Below are positions 18,225-28,409 of a stretch of 62,025 nucleotides of DNA, in pieces. The notes below the pieces were generated by a model, which did no database searches, was not told the origin of the DNA, and was given only the letters and a program-made list of their open reading frames with translations. The position numbers and the translations under genes were made by a program. Source of the DNA: Burkholderia aenigmatica (GTDB lineage Bacteria > Pseudomonadota > Gammaproteobacteria > Burkholderiales > Burkholderiaceae). Where the stretch lies: positions 1 to 62,025 of the forward strand of contig NZ_CABVQC010000058.1 of NCBI RefSeq assembly GCF_902499175.1, in the 5' to 3' direction. Positions within the stretch are counted from its first letter, which is position 1. The number at the start of each line of letters is the position of its first letter.

Positions 18225-18536
18225 ATGAAGTCGTTCATCTACGCAGTCGTCGCCGCAACCGCCCTGTCCGCCTCGTACGGCGCATTCGCCCAATCGAACC
18301 CGTCGGGCCAGCTGACGCGTGCCCAGGTGCGCGCGGAACTCGTGCAGCTCGAACAGGCCGGCTACAAGCCCGAAGTCTCCGATCAGTACTACCCGCGCGC
18401 ACTGCAGACCGCACAGGCCCGCGTGACGAACGCCGATGAAACCGGCTACGGCGCGCAAGCCGCCGCCGGCGTACGTGCCGGCCGCGCGATCGCGGTCAAG
18501 CAGGAAGGCCGCGACTCCGTGTATTTCGGCCAGTAA
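18225..18536 (+). CDS. DUF4148 exported protein
   Basis: A 103-residue small periplasmic protein with a Sec signal (MKSFIYAVVAATALSASYGA, cleavage after AFA). The DUF4148 core LTRAQVRAELVQLEQAGYKP is typical of numerous small Burkholderiaceae exported proteins of unknown role. A strong GGAGGT sits 4 bases before the ATG at 18225. It is followed by its own terminator. Confidence 0.85.
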   Translation: MKSFIYAVVAATALSASYGAFAQSNPSGQLTRAQVRAELVQLEQAGYKPEVSDQYYPRALQTAQARVTNADETGYGAQAAAGVRAGRAIAVKQEGRDSVYFGQ

Positions 18537-18580
18537 GCCGGACACACGCGCGCGTATTCCGATACGCGCGCGGCAAACGA

Positions 18581-18614
18581 AACACCCCGCTCCCGTTCAT
18601 CGGGGCGGGGTGTT
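18581..18614 (+). terminator. Intrinsic terminator after the DUF4148 gene
   Basis: A stem of AACACCCCG with CGGGGTGTT around a further short stem, followed by TTTGCTTTT, 44 bases after the stop at 18536. Confidence 0.8.
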
Positions 18615-18858
18615 TGCTTTTAGGCTGTCCTCTCCCGGAACGGATCGCGCTCCTCGATCGACGCGAACTTGCGGGGCGCTCGCCGCGCGGCGCCGTTCAC
18701 GCCGGCAGCCGGTGTTTGCGCATAGAATGGCCGCGTGGTCGGCGCCGGCCGAAACGAACGCGAGCGAAACCACGACGCCCGGCTTGCCCGAACGTCGCCG
18801 CGCCCGCAGGCCGGCCCCGATGCGGCACTCATCGCATTTTTCGAAAAGGAGCGGTTTC

Positions 18859-19572
18859 ATGTCTCAAACATCCGGTTCCATGATCACGTTTCGACGCCCG
18901 GACGGCCAGGAACTGCAAGGCTACCTCGCTACGCCGGCAAAGACCGAAGGCGCACCCGCGGTCGTCGTCATCCAGGAATGGTGGGGGCTGAACGACCAGA
19001 TCCGCGGCGTCGCGGATCGCCTCGCGCGCTGCGGCTACTTCGCCCTCGTGCCCGACCTGTATCGCGGCAAATCGACGGTCGAGGAAGAGGAAGCGCACCA
19101 CCTGATGACCGGGCTCGATTTCGGCGACGCAGCCTCGCAGGACATTCCGGGCGCCGTGACCTATCTGAAGACGCTTGCGTCGCGTGTCGCGGTGACGGGT
19201 TACTGCATGGGCGGCGCACTCACGCTGCTGTCACTGCAGTTCGCCGATGCGGACGCGGGCGTCACGTGGTACGGCCTGCCGCCGCTCGACTACATCGATC
19301 CGGCGAAGCTCAAGGTGCCGCTGATGGGCCACTGGGGCACGCAGGACGCTTTCTTTGCGATCGACCAGGTCGATGCGCTCGAGAAGAAGCTGACCGATGC
19401 GAAGGTCGGTTTCGAATTCCATCGCTATCTCGCGCATCATGCGTTCGCCAATGAAACGGCCGTCGGCCCCGGCCGCATCGCCGGCACGCAGTACGATCCG
19501 GTGTGGTCGCAAATGGCGTGGGATCGCACGCTGACGTTCTTCGGCCGCACGCTTTGGGAAAAGCAGGGGTAA
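18859..19572 (+). CDS. Dienelactone hydrolase family protein
   Basis: A 237-residue alpha/beta hydrolase. The Cys nucleophile lies in the elbow GYCMGGAL, with an Asp in GTQDAFF and a His in AHHAFAN completing the Cys-Asp-His triad typical of dienelactone hydrolases, which open lactone rings in the modified ortho-cleavage pathway. General DLH-family esterase activity is likely; the substrate is unknown because there are no chlorocatechol genes here. Start ATG at 18859 follows AAAAGGAG. Confidence 0.85.
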   Translation: MSQTSGSMITFRRPDGQELQGYLATPAKTEGAPAVVVIQEWWGLNDQIRGVADRLARCGYFALVPDLYRGKSTVEEEEAHHLMTGLDFGDAASQDIPGAVTYLKTLASRVAVTGYCMGGALTLLSLQFADADAGVTWYGLPPLDYIDPAKLKVPLMGHWGTQDAFFAIDQVDALEKKLTDAKVGFEFHRYLAHHAFANETAVGPGRIAGTQYDPVWSQMAWDRTLTFFGRTLWEKQG

Positions 19573-19610
19573 CGTCACGCCGCTTCCAACGCGGGCAGCT
19601 GCGTAAAAAG

Positions 19611-19642
19611 AAAACGCCACGGATTTTCATCCGTGGCGTTTT
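19611..19642. terminator. Bidirectional intrinsic terminator
   Basis: A 14-bp perfect stem (AAAACGCCACGGAT / ATCCGTGGCGTTTT, loop TTTC) flanked by A and T tracts. It separates the rightward dienelactone hydrolase gene from the leftward efflux operon and can serve both. Confidence 0.9.
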
Positions 19643-19710
19643 CGTTTCCGCATACCGCCGGTTCGAAGGACAAGCGCGGTAAACCGCGCCTGCCCTTTCC
19701 TTGCACTTGC

Positions 19711-21243
19711 TTACCCGTTCGTCACCGCCGCCGACGCAGGCGCCGGAGCGGCCGCCTTGTCGTAGTCGACCGGTGCATCCGGCGCGCGCGGCGTCTCGCC
19801 GGCTCGCTCGATCCACCCGCCGCCCAGCGAACGGTACAGGTTGACCAGGTTGGTCCAGCGGGCCAGACGTGCGTTGATCAACGATTGCTGAGCGGTGTAC
19901 AGGTCCGTCTGCGCGGTCAGCACCGACAGGTAGCTGTCGACACCGTTCTTGTAACGCAGGTCCGACAGGTCGAAACGTCGCTGCTGCGCGTGCTCGTTGC
20001 GCTCCAGTGCCGCGATCTGCTGGTCGTACGTGCCGCGTGCGGCCAGCCCGTCCGCCACGTCGCGGAACGCCGACTGGATCGCCTTCTCGTAGTTCGCGAT
20101 CTCGATGCGCTTCTGCACGTGTGCAAGATCGAGGTTCGCGATGTTCGCGCCGCCCTCGAAGATCGGCAGCGCGATGTTCGGCGCGAACGACCACGCCGCC
20201 GTGCCGGCCTTGAACAGACCGCCCAGCGTCGGGCTCGCCGTGCCGAACGCGGCAGTCAGCGAGATCTTCGGGAAGAACGCCGCACGTGCCGCACCGATGT
20301 TCGCGTTCGCGGCCAGCAGCGACTGCTCGGCCTGCATCACGTCAGGACGACGCGTCAGCAGGTCGGACGGCAGGCCAGCCGGCACGTCCGTCAGCAGGTT
20401 CTGCGCGTCGAGCGGCATGCCCGCCGGCAGATCGTCCGGCAGCGGCTCGCCGATCAGCAGCACCAGATAGTTCAGCGCCTGCGCACGCGCACGCGCCTGC
20501 GCCTGCTGGTTGGCGAGTGCCTGCTCGACCACCGTCTGCGCCTGACGCAGCTCGAGCTCGGAGCCCGTGCCGTTGTCGAACTGCAGCTTCGTCAGGTCGT
20601 ACGACGCCTGCGCCGTCTTCAGCGTGTCTTCCGTGACCTTCAGCAGATCGTCGGTCGACAGCAGCGTCAGGTATTGATCGGCCACCTGCGACACCAGCGA
20701 GATCTCCGACGCCTGCCGCGCATACGCGGTCGCCAGATACTGCGCGAGCGCCTGATCCTTCAGGCTCTGCACGCGGCCGAACAGGTCGAGTTCCCACGAC
20801 GCCGACAGGCCGACGTTGTAGGTCGTCGTGATGTTCCGGCCCGGCGCCACGGACAGCGCATTCGGCAGGCGCTGACGGCTACCGGTACCTGTTGCATCGA
20901 TCGTCGGGAACAGGCCCGCGCGCGTGATCTGGTACTGCGCGCGCGCCGCCTCGATGTTCAGCACCGACACGCGCAGGTCGCGGTTGTTCTTCAGCGCGAT
21001 CTCGATCAGCCGCTGCAGGCGCGGATCGACGAAGAACTCGCGCCAGCCGATGGCGGTCGCCGCCTGGCCGTTCGCGCTGCGCGCGCCGGCCGCACCCGGC
21101 TGCGTCGCATAGACGCCGCCGGCCGGGTACGCCTGCGCGACGGGTGCATCGGGCCGCTTGTAATGCGGCGCCATCGTGCAGCCCGTGGCGAAGAGCGCGG
21201 CAGCCAGTGCGGCCGCGATTGCAGTCAAAGCGTGTTTTTGCAT
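19711..21243 (-). CDS. RND efflux outer-membrane factor, NodT/OprM-type lipoprotein
   Basis: A 510-residue TolC-family lipoprotein, signal with lipobox ATGC (Cys22), then TMAPHYKRP typical of OprM/NodT. Two repeated helical halves are visible (VSVLNIEAARAQYQITRAGL, and later the LDLAHVQKRIEIANYEKAIQ region). It forms the outer-membrane channel for the pump encoded 2 bases upstream. Last gene of an adaptor-pump-channel operon, ending at the shared terminator. The Ala/Pro-rich C-terminal tail is common in Burkholderia members. Confidence 0.93.
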   Translation of the reverse strand: MQKHALTAIAAALAAALFATGCTMAPHYKRPDAPVAQAYPAGGVYATQPGAAGARSANGQAATAIGWREFFVDPRLQRLIEIALKNNRDLRVSVLNIEAARAQYQITRAGLFPTIDATGTGSRQRLPNALSVAPGRNITTTYNVGLSASWELDLFGRVQSLKDQALAQYLATAYARQASEISLVSQVADQYLTLLSTDDLLKVTEDTLKTAQASYDLTKLQFDNGTGSELELRQAQTVVEQALANQQAQARARAQALNYLVLLIGEPLPDDLPAGMPLDAQNLLTDVPAGLPSDLLTRRPDVMQAEQSLLAANANIGAARAAFFPKISLTAAFGTASPTLGGLFKAGTAAWSFAPNIALPIFEGGANIANLDLAHVQKRIEIANYEKAIQSAFRDVADGLAARGTYDQQIAALERNEHAQQRRFDLSDLRYKNGVDSYLSVLTAQTDLYTAQQSLINARLARWTNLVNLYRSLGGGWIERAGETPRAPDAPVDYDKAAAPAPASAAVTNG

Positions 21244-21245
21244 CG

Positions 21246-24200
21246 TTACTGCCCCTTCGAATCGTGTGCGTCGTCGTGACCGCGCTGCAGGTCGCCCTGC
21301 ACGAGACGCCATGCGTCGTCGACGTTTTCCGTTTCGCCGCCGAAGATCGCGCGAACCCGCACGAAGAACATCGGGATCATGAAAATCGCGAGGAACGTCG
21401 CCGTGATCATCCCGCCGATCACGCCCGTGCCAATCGCATGCTGGCTCGCCGAACCCGCGCCGTTGCTGATCGCAAGCGGCAGCACGCCGAGCATGAACGC
21501 GAGCGACGTCATCAGGATCGGACGCAGCCGCAGGCGCGCCGCCTCGATCGCCGCGCGCACCGGCCCCATGTTCCCTTGCGCCTGCAACTCGCGTGCGAAC
21601 TCGACGATCAGGATCGCGTTCTTCGCAGACAGGCCGACGGTAGTCAGCAGGCCGACCTGGAAGAACACGTCGTTCTCGAGGCCGCGCAGCATCGTCGCAA
21701 GCAACGCGCCGACCACGCCGAGCGGCACGACCATGATCACCGAGAACGGGATCGACCAGCTTTCATACAGCGCCGCGAGACACAGGAACACGACGAGGAT
21801 CGAGATCGCGTACAGGATCGGCGCCTGCGAACCGGACTGGATTTCCTGGAACGACAGGCCCGTCCACGAATAGCCAATACCTTCCGGCAGCTTGCTCGCG
21901 AGCGCTTCCATCGCCGCCATCGCCTGGCCGGTCGACCTGCCCTCCGCGGCCTGCCCCTGGATCTCGATCGACGATACGCCGTTGTAGCGTTCGAGCTTCG
22001 GCGAACCGTAGCTCCAGTGGCCGGTCGAGAACGCGCTGAACGGCACCATGCCACCCGCGCTGTTGCGCACGTACCAGATGTTCATGTCTTCCGGCGTCAT
22101 CCGGAACGACGCGTCCGACTGCACGTACACCTTCTTGATCCGGCCGTCGGTATCCAGGAAGTTGTTCACGTACTGCGACGCCCACGCGATCGAGAACGTC
22201 TGGTCGATCGCAGCGGCCGTGACGCCGAGCGCATTCGCCTTCTCGCGATCGATGTCGACCTTGTACTGCGGCGTGTCGTTCAGGCCATTCGGGCGCACAA
22301 GCGCCAGTGCGGGATCCTTCGCGGCCATCCCGAGCAACTGGCCCCGCGCGGCCATCAGCGCTTCGTGGCCGAGACCCGCGTTGTCCGTCAGCTCGAAGTC
22401 GAAGCCGGCGGCCGTCCCGAGTTCGGGAATCGACGGCGGGTTGAACGGGATCACCATCGCGTCCTTGTACTGCGCGTAGTGCGCGAAGGTCCGCCCGATC
22501 AGTGCCTGCACCTTCTGGTCCGAACGCTGACGATGCTCGTAAGGTTTCAGCTTCACGAACACGAGACCGGCGTTCTGGCCGCGGCCGGCGAAGCTGAAGC
22601 CGTTGACCGTGAACACCGAGTCGACCACATCCTTCTCGGTGGTGGTCAGGTACGTGTTGATGTTGTCGAGCGTCTTGCCGGTCGTTTCCTGCGTGGAGCC
22701 GGACGGCGTCTGCACGATCATGAACATGTAGCCCTGGTCTTCATCCGGCAGGAACGACTTCGGCAGGCGCACGAACATCACGCCGACCGCGATGAACACG
22801 GCCAGGTAGATCACGAGCCAGCGGCCCGAGCGCCGGATCACATGGTTCACACCGCTCGTATAGCGATCGCGGCTGCGATCGAAGGTCCGGTTGAACCAGC
22901 CGAAGAAGCCCTTCTTCTCTTCGTGATGCCCTTGCGGGATCGGCTTGAGGATCGTCGCGCACAACGCCGGCGTCAGAATCAACGCGACGAGCACCGACAG
23001 CACCATCGCCGACACGATCGTCAGCGAGAACTGACGATAGATCGCGCCGACCGACCCGCCGGAGAACGCCACCGGCACGAACACCGCCGACAGCACGAGC
23101 GCCACGCCGACGAGTGCGCCGGTGATCTGGCCCATCGCCTTGCGGGTCGCCTCCTTCGGTGACAGGCCCTCTTCCGCCATCACCCGCTCGACGTTCTCCA
23201 CCACCACGATCGCATCGTCCACCAGCAGGCCGATGGCGAGCACAAGACCGAACATCGACAGCGTGTTGATCGAGAAGCCGGCGAGCCCCATGATCGCGAA
23301 CGTACCGAGCAGCACGACCGGCACCGCGATCGTCGGGATGATCGTTGCCCGCAGGTTCTGCAGGAACAGGTACATCACGAGGAACACGAGCACGATACCT
23401 TCGAGCAGCGTCTTGACCACTTCCTCGATCGACAGGCGCACGAACGGCGTCGTGTCGTACGGATAGTGGACGACGAGACCGTGCGGGAAGTACTTCGACA
23501 GCTCCTGGATCTTGGCCCGCAGCGCGGTCGCGGTTGCCAGCGCGTTCGCGCCGGTCGCGAGCTGGATGCCGAGGCCGGCCGTCGGCTGCCCCATGTACTT
23601 CGTGTCGAACGTGTAGTTCTCGGAGCCGAGCGCCGCGCGGCCGACGTCCTTCAGGCGAACCTGCGAACCGTCCTGGTTGACCTTCAGCAGGATGTTGCCG
23701 AACTGCTCGGGCGTGCGCAGCAGCGTCGATTCGGTGATCGTCGCCTGCAGCATGGTGCCCGGCTTCGCCGGCGTGCCGCCGATCTGGCCGCCCGCGATCT
23801 GCACGTTCTGCTGCGTGATCGCGGCCGTCACGTCGGTCGGCGTGAGGCTGTAGTTGGTCAGCTTGACGGGGTCGAGCCAGATCCGCATCGAGAACTGCGA
23901 ACCAAGCAGCAGCGTCTGGCCGACGCCGTTCACGCGGCTGAGCGGATCGAGCACGTGCGACGCCACGTAGTTCGTCAGGTCCTCCTTCGACATGCTGCCG
24001 TCCTCGGAGTTGAACGCGAACCACATCAGCCAGTTGCTGCTCGACTTCGTGACCTGCATGCCGAGCTGCTGCACGACCTGCGGCAGGTTCGGCGTCGCGA
24101 GCGACAGCTTGTTCTGCACCTGCACCTGCGCGACGTCCGGATTGGTGCCCGGCGCGAAGGTCAGCGTGATCGTCGCGTTGCCCGAATCGTCGCTCGTCGA

Positions 24201-24437
24201 CGACATGTACAGGAAGTTGTCGAGACCGCTCATCTGCTGCTCGATCACCTGTGTCACCGTGTCTTCCACCGTCTTCGCGGAAGCGCCCGGATAGTTCGCC
24301 TGGATCTGGATCGTCGGCGGTGCGATCGTCGGATACTGCGCGATCGGCATCTTGAAGATCGATGCGACGCCGGCCAGCATCAGCACGATCGCGATCACCC
24401 ACGCAAAGATCGGGCGATCGATAAAGAACTTGGCCAT
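21246..24437 (-). CDS. RND multidrug efflux pump, AcrB/MexB (HAE1) type
   Basis: A 1063-residue inner-membrane proton-drug antiporter of the usual length. The N-terminus MAKFFIDRPIFAWVIAIVLM is typical of HAE1 pumps. The proton-relay Asp pair is in GLLVDDAIVVVENVERVM (TM4). Twelve TM segments and two large periplasmic loops are readable, with PSGSTQETTG and FDFELTDNAG in the second loop. It is encoded between the adaptor (15-base gap) and the outer-membrane factor (2-base gap). Drug specificity cannot be read from sequence; the order matches Burkholderia Ceo/Bpe-type operons. Confidence 0.95.
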   Translation of the reverse strand: MAKFFIDRPIFAWVIAIVLMLAGVASIFKMPIAQYPTIAPPTIQIQANYPGASAKTVEDTVTQVIEQQMSGLDNFLYMSSTSDDSGNATITLTFAPGTNPDVAQVQVQNKLSLATPNLPQVVQQLGMQVTKSSSNWLMWFAFNSEDGSMSKEDLTNYVASHVLDPLSRVNGVGQTLLLGSQFSMRIWLDPVKLTNYSLTPTDVTAAITQQNVQIAGGQIGGTPAKPGTMLQATITESTLLRTPEQFGNILLKVNQDGSQVRLKDVGRAALGSENYTFDTKYMGQPTAGLGIQLATGANALATATALRAKIQELSKYFPHGLVVHYPYDTTPFVRLSIEEVVKTLLEGIVLVFLVMYLFLQNLRATIIPTIAVPVVLLGTFAIMGLAGFSINTLSMFGLVLAIGLLVDDAIVVVENVERVMAEEGLSPKEATRKAMGQITGALVGVALVLSAVFVPVAFSGGSVGAIYRQFSLTIVSAMVLSVLVALILTPALCATILKPIPQGHHEEKKGFFGWFNRTFDRSRDRYTSGVNHVIRRSGRWLVIYLAVFIAVGVMFVRLPKSFLPDEDQGYMFMIVQTPSGSTQETTGKTLDNINTYLTTTEKDVVDSVFTVNGFSFAGRGQNAGLVFVKLKPYEHRQRSDQKVQALIGRTFAHYAQYKDAMVIPFNPPSIPELGTAAGFDFELTDNAGLGHEALMAARGQLLGMAAKDPALALVRPNGLNDTPQYKVDIDREKANALGVTAAAIDQTFSIAWASQYVNNFLDTDGRIKKVYVQSDASFRMTPEDMNIWYVRNSAGGMVPFSAFSTGHWSYGSPKLERYNGVSSIEIQGQAAEGRSTGQAMAAMEALASKLPEGIGYSWTGLSFQEIQSGSQAPILYAISILVVFLCLAALYESWSIPFSVIMVVPLGVVGALLATMLRGLENDVFFQVGLLTTVGLSAKNAILIVEFARELQAQGNMGPVRAAIEAARLRLRPILMTSLAFMLGVLPLAISNGAGSASQHAIGTGVIGGMITATFLAIFMIPMFFVRVRAIFGGETENVDDAWRLVQGDLQRGHDDAHDSKGQ

Positions 24438-24452
24438 GAAACGGACTCCTTG

Positions 24453-25709
24453 TTATTGCGCGGCCGACGCAGCGGTCGAACGCGCGGCAGCATGGGCGGC
24501 AGTGCTCGCCGGCGCGGCGCCGGACGCATTGGTCGCGCTTGCCGGTATGCCGGACGCAGCGTCCGGTGCCGGCGCGAGCTGCGCCGCGACAGTCTTGACG
24601 GTCGCACCCGGGCGCACCTTGTCGACGCCCTGCACGATCACGTGATCGCCCGCTTCCAGACCGCCTTCGACGATCCAGTCCTGGCCATAGGTGCCGGTCG
24701 TCGTCAACGGATGCGTCTCGACCTTGTTGGCCGCGTTCACCACCAGTGCGACCGCCTGCCCCTTCTGGTCATGCGTGACGCCGATCTGCGGCACCAGGAA
24801 CGCGTTCTCGTTCACGCCTTCCTCGATCCGTGCGCGCACGAACATCCCCGGCAGCAGCACGCGGCCCGGGTTCGGGAAGATCGCGCGAATCGTCACCGAG
24901 CCGGTGGTCTGGTCGACCGTCACGTCCGAGAATTGCAGCTTGCCCGGCTCCGAATAGGTCTTGCCGTCCTCCAGGATCAGCGACACCTTCGCCGCGCCCG
25001 GGCCGCTCGTCTTCAGGCGGCCGCTCTGCACGTCCTGGCGCAGCTTCAGCCCGTCGAGGCTCGACTGCGTGAGGTCCACATACACCGGATCGAGCTGCTG
25101 GACCGTCGACATCAGCGTCGCCTGGCTCGCCTGCACATACGCGCCCGGCGTCACCTGCGAAATACCGACGCGACCGGAAACAGGCGACACGACATCGGTG
25201 TAGCCGAGGTTGATCTGTGCGGTGTCGACTGCCGCCTTGCCGGCCGCGACGTCCGCCGCGGCCTGCCCTTGCGTGGCCACCGCGTTGTCGTAGTCCTGCT
25301 TGCTGACCGCGTTCGCGGCCACCAGCACCTTGTAGCGCGCGACCAGCGCGTTCTGCGTGACGAGGTTCGCCTGTGCCCTTGCGAGCGTCGCCTTCGCGCT
25401 GTTCAGCGCGGCGACGTACGGCGCCGGGTCGATCTTGTAGAGGCGCTGACCGGCCTTGACGTCGGTGCCTTCGGTGAACTCACGACGCAGCACGATGCCG
25501 TCGACTCGTGCACGCACCTGTGCAACGAGGAACGCGCTGGTGCGGCCCGGCAGTTCGGTTATCGCGGGCACGGCCTGCGGCTGGACGGTGACGACGCCGA
25601 CTTCCGGTGTTTGCGGCGGCGGTGCCGATTCTTTTTTCCCGCACGCGGCCAGGAAAACGGTGGCCGTTGCAGCAGTGATTAAGCGGTATGGAACCCGTTC
25701 GACGCGCAT
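24453..25709 (-). CDS. RND efflux periplasmic adaptor (AcrA/MexA type) lipoprotein
   Basis: A 418-residue membrane fusion protein with lipobox LAAC (Cys23). Barrel-sandwich halves flank a coiled-coil hairpin: QVRARVDGIVLRREFTEGTD, then about 100 residues of helix, then YTDVVSPVSGRVGISQVTPG. A beta-barrel domain follows, and then an unusual Ala/Ser/Thr-rich tail of about 40 residues. It links the pump and channel across the periplasm. The ATG at 25709 puts the lipoprotein signal first; GAGGTCG lies upstream. Confidence 0.93.
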   Translation of the reverse strand: MRVERVPYRLITAATATVFLAACGKKESAPPPQTPEVGVVTVQPQAVPAITELPGRTSAFLVAQVRARVDGIVLRREFTEGTDVKAGQRLYKIDPAPYVAALNSAKATLARAQANLVTQNALVARYKVLVAANAVSKQDYDNAVATQGQAAADVAAGKAAVDTAQINLGYTDVVSPVSGRVGISQVTPGAYVQASQATLMSTVQQLDPVYVDLTQSSLDGLKLRQDVQSGRLKTSGPGAAKVSLILEDGKTYSEPGKLQFSDVTVDQTTGSVTIRAIFPNPGRVLLPGMFVRARIEEGVNENAFLVPQIGVTHDQKGQAVALVVNAANKVETHPLTTTGTYGQDWIVEGGLEAGDHVIVQGVDKVRPGATVKTVAAQLAPAPDAASGIPASATNASGAAPASTAAHAAARSTAASAAQ

Positions 25710-25938
25710 GGAGCGACCTCTCACAAATAGACGACCTTCAATGGGAATCACCAGATCTCCTCGTGACCTGCACGCGCGGCCGGAATGCTGTCGCTTCCTG
25801 TTTGCCGCGCATGCGGTCGCGTATGTCGGGCGTACGATGCGCCCTGCGGAGCGTTCGTTCATCGAACTGCTTCCGTTGAAAAAACCATGAGCCTGCGGCC
25901 CCGGCCGGTGCGCGTTGCCGCGACGGCCAACCGGGCCG

Positions 25939-26823
25939 CTAGTTCGCCGGCCGGAACGCGGCGCCCGCGAATTCGATGAAGGCGCGTGCAGCGGCCGGCA
26001 AATGCGCGGTGCGCGCATGCGCGAGCTTCAGCGTGACGGGCGCGAGCGGGCGAACCGGTGCAACGCGCACCAGCGTGCCGGCCGCCAGATCGGCGTCGAC
26101 GAGATACGCAGGCAGCACCGCGGCGCCCATGCCGGCGACGGCCAGCCGCCGTACCATCTCGAGATGGCCGACGCCCGGACTGCCGCCGGGCGTCGCATCG
26201 GGTCGAAGCGCAGCCGCATCGTCGTCGCCGGCCGCCGGCAGATCGAGCCGAACGGCCGCGATGTCCGGCCAGTCGCCCGACGCGGCCGCGCCGCCGTGCG
26301 CGGCGACATAAGCCGGCGCCGCGACGCGCAGGGATTCGTACGCGGCCAGCGTGTTCAGCGCATGTGCACCGGACACCGGCATGGCGTCGGTCAGGAATGC
26401 GACATCGATGGCTTCGGACGTCAGATCGACATGGGTATCGGTCAGCGTCACGGTCGGCCGCACGTCCGGAAACCGGTGCACGAAACGATCGAGCAACGCG
26501 CTCAACTGGCTGAGCCCGAACGCGACCGGCGCGGCAATGCGCAGCGCACCTTCCGGCTTGCTGCCCATCGCGACGAAGCGACCGTCGATGTCGTCGATCG
26601 CACCGAGAATCCGCTCGACACGCGCGAGATACAGTTCGCCGATTTCCGTCAGCGACTGGTGGCAGGTGCTGCGTTGAAGCAGGCGTACGCCAAGACGCGT
26701 CTCGAGCGCATCGACCAGCCGGCTCGCCATCGCCGTCGACACGCGCAGCCGTGTTGCCGCCCGGCGAAACCCGCCTTCCCTTGCCACCGTCACGAATGCC
26801 CGAATCGATTGAAGTTGGTCCAT
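25939..26823 (-). CDS. LysR-family transcriptional regulator upstream of the RND operon
   Basis: A 294-residue LysR regulator. Winged HTH at 1-60 (FRRAATRLRVSTAMASRLVD), effector-binding domain from about 90. It is co-oriented with, and 229 bases upstream of, the efflux operon, so it is a candidate local regulator, although most efflux LysR genes are divergent. The Ala/Asp-rich insertion AAGDDDAAALRPDATPGG (about 210-228) is unusual within the effector domain. Start ATG at 26823 gives MDQLQSIRAF. Confidence 0.88.
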   Translation of the reverse strand: MDQLQSIRAFVTVAREGGFRRAATRLRVSTAMASRLVDALETRLGVRLLQRSTCHQSLTEIGELYLARVERILGAIDDIDGRFVAMGSKPEGALRIAAPVAFGLSQLSALLDRFVHRFPDVRPTVTLTDTHVDLTSEAIDVAFLTDAMPVSGAHALNTLAAYESLRVAAPAYVAAHGGAAASGDWPDIAAVRLDLPAAGDDDAAALRPDATPGGSPGVGHLEMVRRLAVAGMGAAVLPAYLVDADLAAGTLVRVAPVRPLAPVTLKLAHARTAHLPAAARAFIEFAGAAFRPAN

Positions 26824-27407
26824 TTGTCCGGATTCCCCTGCGCGGTCGACTGCCTTGAAGTCCCCACCCGTCGCCGCGTCGCGGCCGACATGCAACGACC
26901 CGGCCAATGCGGCGGCTCCGACGCCGGCTACGCCGGGTCGGTCGCCACGCTCGCGCCAGACGCGCGGCGGCATGCAACGGACGCAAGCCGGCCTCGGCTG
27001 GGCCGATGCACGAACAGACGAATAGCAGTCCTGAGTCTTTTCCAGCGATTCGCAACGGCAATGCCGGCGGATGCAGCCGGCCATGCGACGGTCATAACCG
27101 CATCGCCCGTGCGCACTGGAACACGTTTCTTTCAGCAGGTGCAATGGTATGAAAACCGCCGGAAAATCGCTTGCCCGATCCTACGATTGTTTTGCCTTAA
27201 TTTCCGAATTTGTGCGCCGCACACCGCGCAACGACGGGCAATGCGGTCGCCGGCGCTGCAGATCCGGATGATCGGGCTAAATTCCGACAGGTTTAGGCAA
27301 TCACGTGCACGCGACTCGCCGTACGATGTGACCGCCGTGCCGGCACGCCCACCGGGAATCGCCGCCGCGTACCTTGCACGGACCACTCCGCCATCCGCTC
27401 ACCCAAC
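26824..27407. other. Intergenic region between divergent LysR and AraC genes
   Basis: 584 bases with no credible gene. Open frames here lack family-like composition. The part at about 27150-27240 is relatively AT-rich (CGATTGTTTTGCCTTAATTT) and is a likely promoter zone. No clear operator palindrome or terminator was found. Confidence 0.5.
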
Positions 27408-28376
27408 ATGGAAATCGACGCCCGAACGCCGCCGCTACAGCGCATCACGCCTACTCAGGCTCCCCGGTCGCCCACGGGCCGGCTCGCTGCGCTGATCGCC
27501 GCCTACGCGCCGCACGACGGCACGTTCGAACTCCCGGTACGCGGCATGCGCATCGCGCGCGCAGCCGCATCGCCGCCGCACTGGAACCATGGCGTGCACC
27601 ACGCGTGCCTGAGCATCGTCGGGCAAGGCGCGAAATCGATACGGGTCGGCGACGACTCCTACGTGATCGACGCATCGCGAATGCTGGTGGCAACGGCCGA
27701 CGTGCCCGTCACCGGCCGCGTGACGTGCGCGAGCCCGGCCGAGCCGTTCCTCTATGCACAACTCGAACTCGACCCGGCCCGCATCGCGGCACTCACACCG
27801 CGCGTCTTTCCGCGCGGGCTGCCGAAGGCCGTCGACTGCGGCGCACTCGACACGCACAATGCACCGCCTGAAATCGTCGATGCCGTCGTGCGGCTGATGC
27901 AACTGATCGCGCAACCCGACGACCTCGACCTGCTCGCGCCGCTGATCGTCGACGAAATCCTCATTCGGCTGCTGCGCGGCCCGTCGGGTGCGCGTGTCGC
28001 GCAGGTCGGCCTGGCCGATTCGACGACACAGCGCATCTCGCGCGCCGTCGCGTGGATTCGCGACCACTACCTCGATCCGATGACGGTCGAATCGCTCGCG
28101 CGACAGGTGGACATGAGCCCGTCGACGTTCCATCACCACTTCCGCGCGGTCACGTCGATGAGCCCGTTGCAATGCCAGAAGGTGTTGCGGCTGCAGGAGG
28201 CGCGTCGCCTGATGTGCCTGTCGGCGATGGACGCGCGGCAGGCGTGCCGCAGCGTCGGCTATGTGAGCGCGTCGCAGTTCAGCCGCGAATACGCACGCCT
28301 GTTCGGCGATGCGCCGGGCCGCGATGTCCTGAAGCTGCGCGACGAAGCGGTGCCGCTATCCCGCGTCGCGCCATAG
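27408..28376 (+). CDS. AraC-family transcriptional regulator
   Basis: A 322-residue AraC regulator with an AraC_N cupin-like sensor (about 25-190; HHACLSIVGQGAKSIRVGDD, then VATADVPVTGRV) and a C-terminal double HTH (about 205-305; SLARQVDMSPSTFHHHFRAV and RQACRSVGYVSASQFSREYARLF). The same architecture and motifs occur in the regulator at 41493-42485, so the two are paralogues. In Burkholderia such regulators often control adjacent oxidoreductase genes, but none is adjacent here. Start ATG at 27408. Confidence 0.9.
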   Translation: MEIDARTPPLQRITPTQAPRSPTGRLAALIAAYAPHDGTFELPVRGMRIARAAASPPHWNHGVHHACLSIVGQGAKSIRVGDDSYVIDASRMLVATADVPVTGRVTCASPAEPFLYAQLELDPARIAALTPRVFPRGLPKAVDCGALDTHNAPPEIVDAVVRLMQLIAQPDDLDLLAPLIVDEILIRLLRGPSGARVAQVGLADSTTQRISRAVAWIRDHYLDPMTVESLARQVDMSPSTFHHHFRAVTSMSPLQCQKVLRLQEARRLMCLSAMDARQACRSVGYVSASQFSREYARLFGDAPGRDVLKLRDEAVPLSRVAP

Positions 28377-28409
28377 GCCGGCACCTCACGCGCGCGGCGT
28401 GTGCCGCGC

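Noticed and set aside
21144..23162. A 672-codon plus-strand frame
   Set aside because: A shadow of the RND pump gene, rich in Arg, His and Asp, with no domain character.
23466..25682. A 738-codon plus-strand frame
   Set aside because: A shadow of the RND pump and adaptor genes on the other strand.
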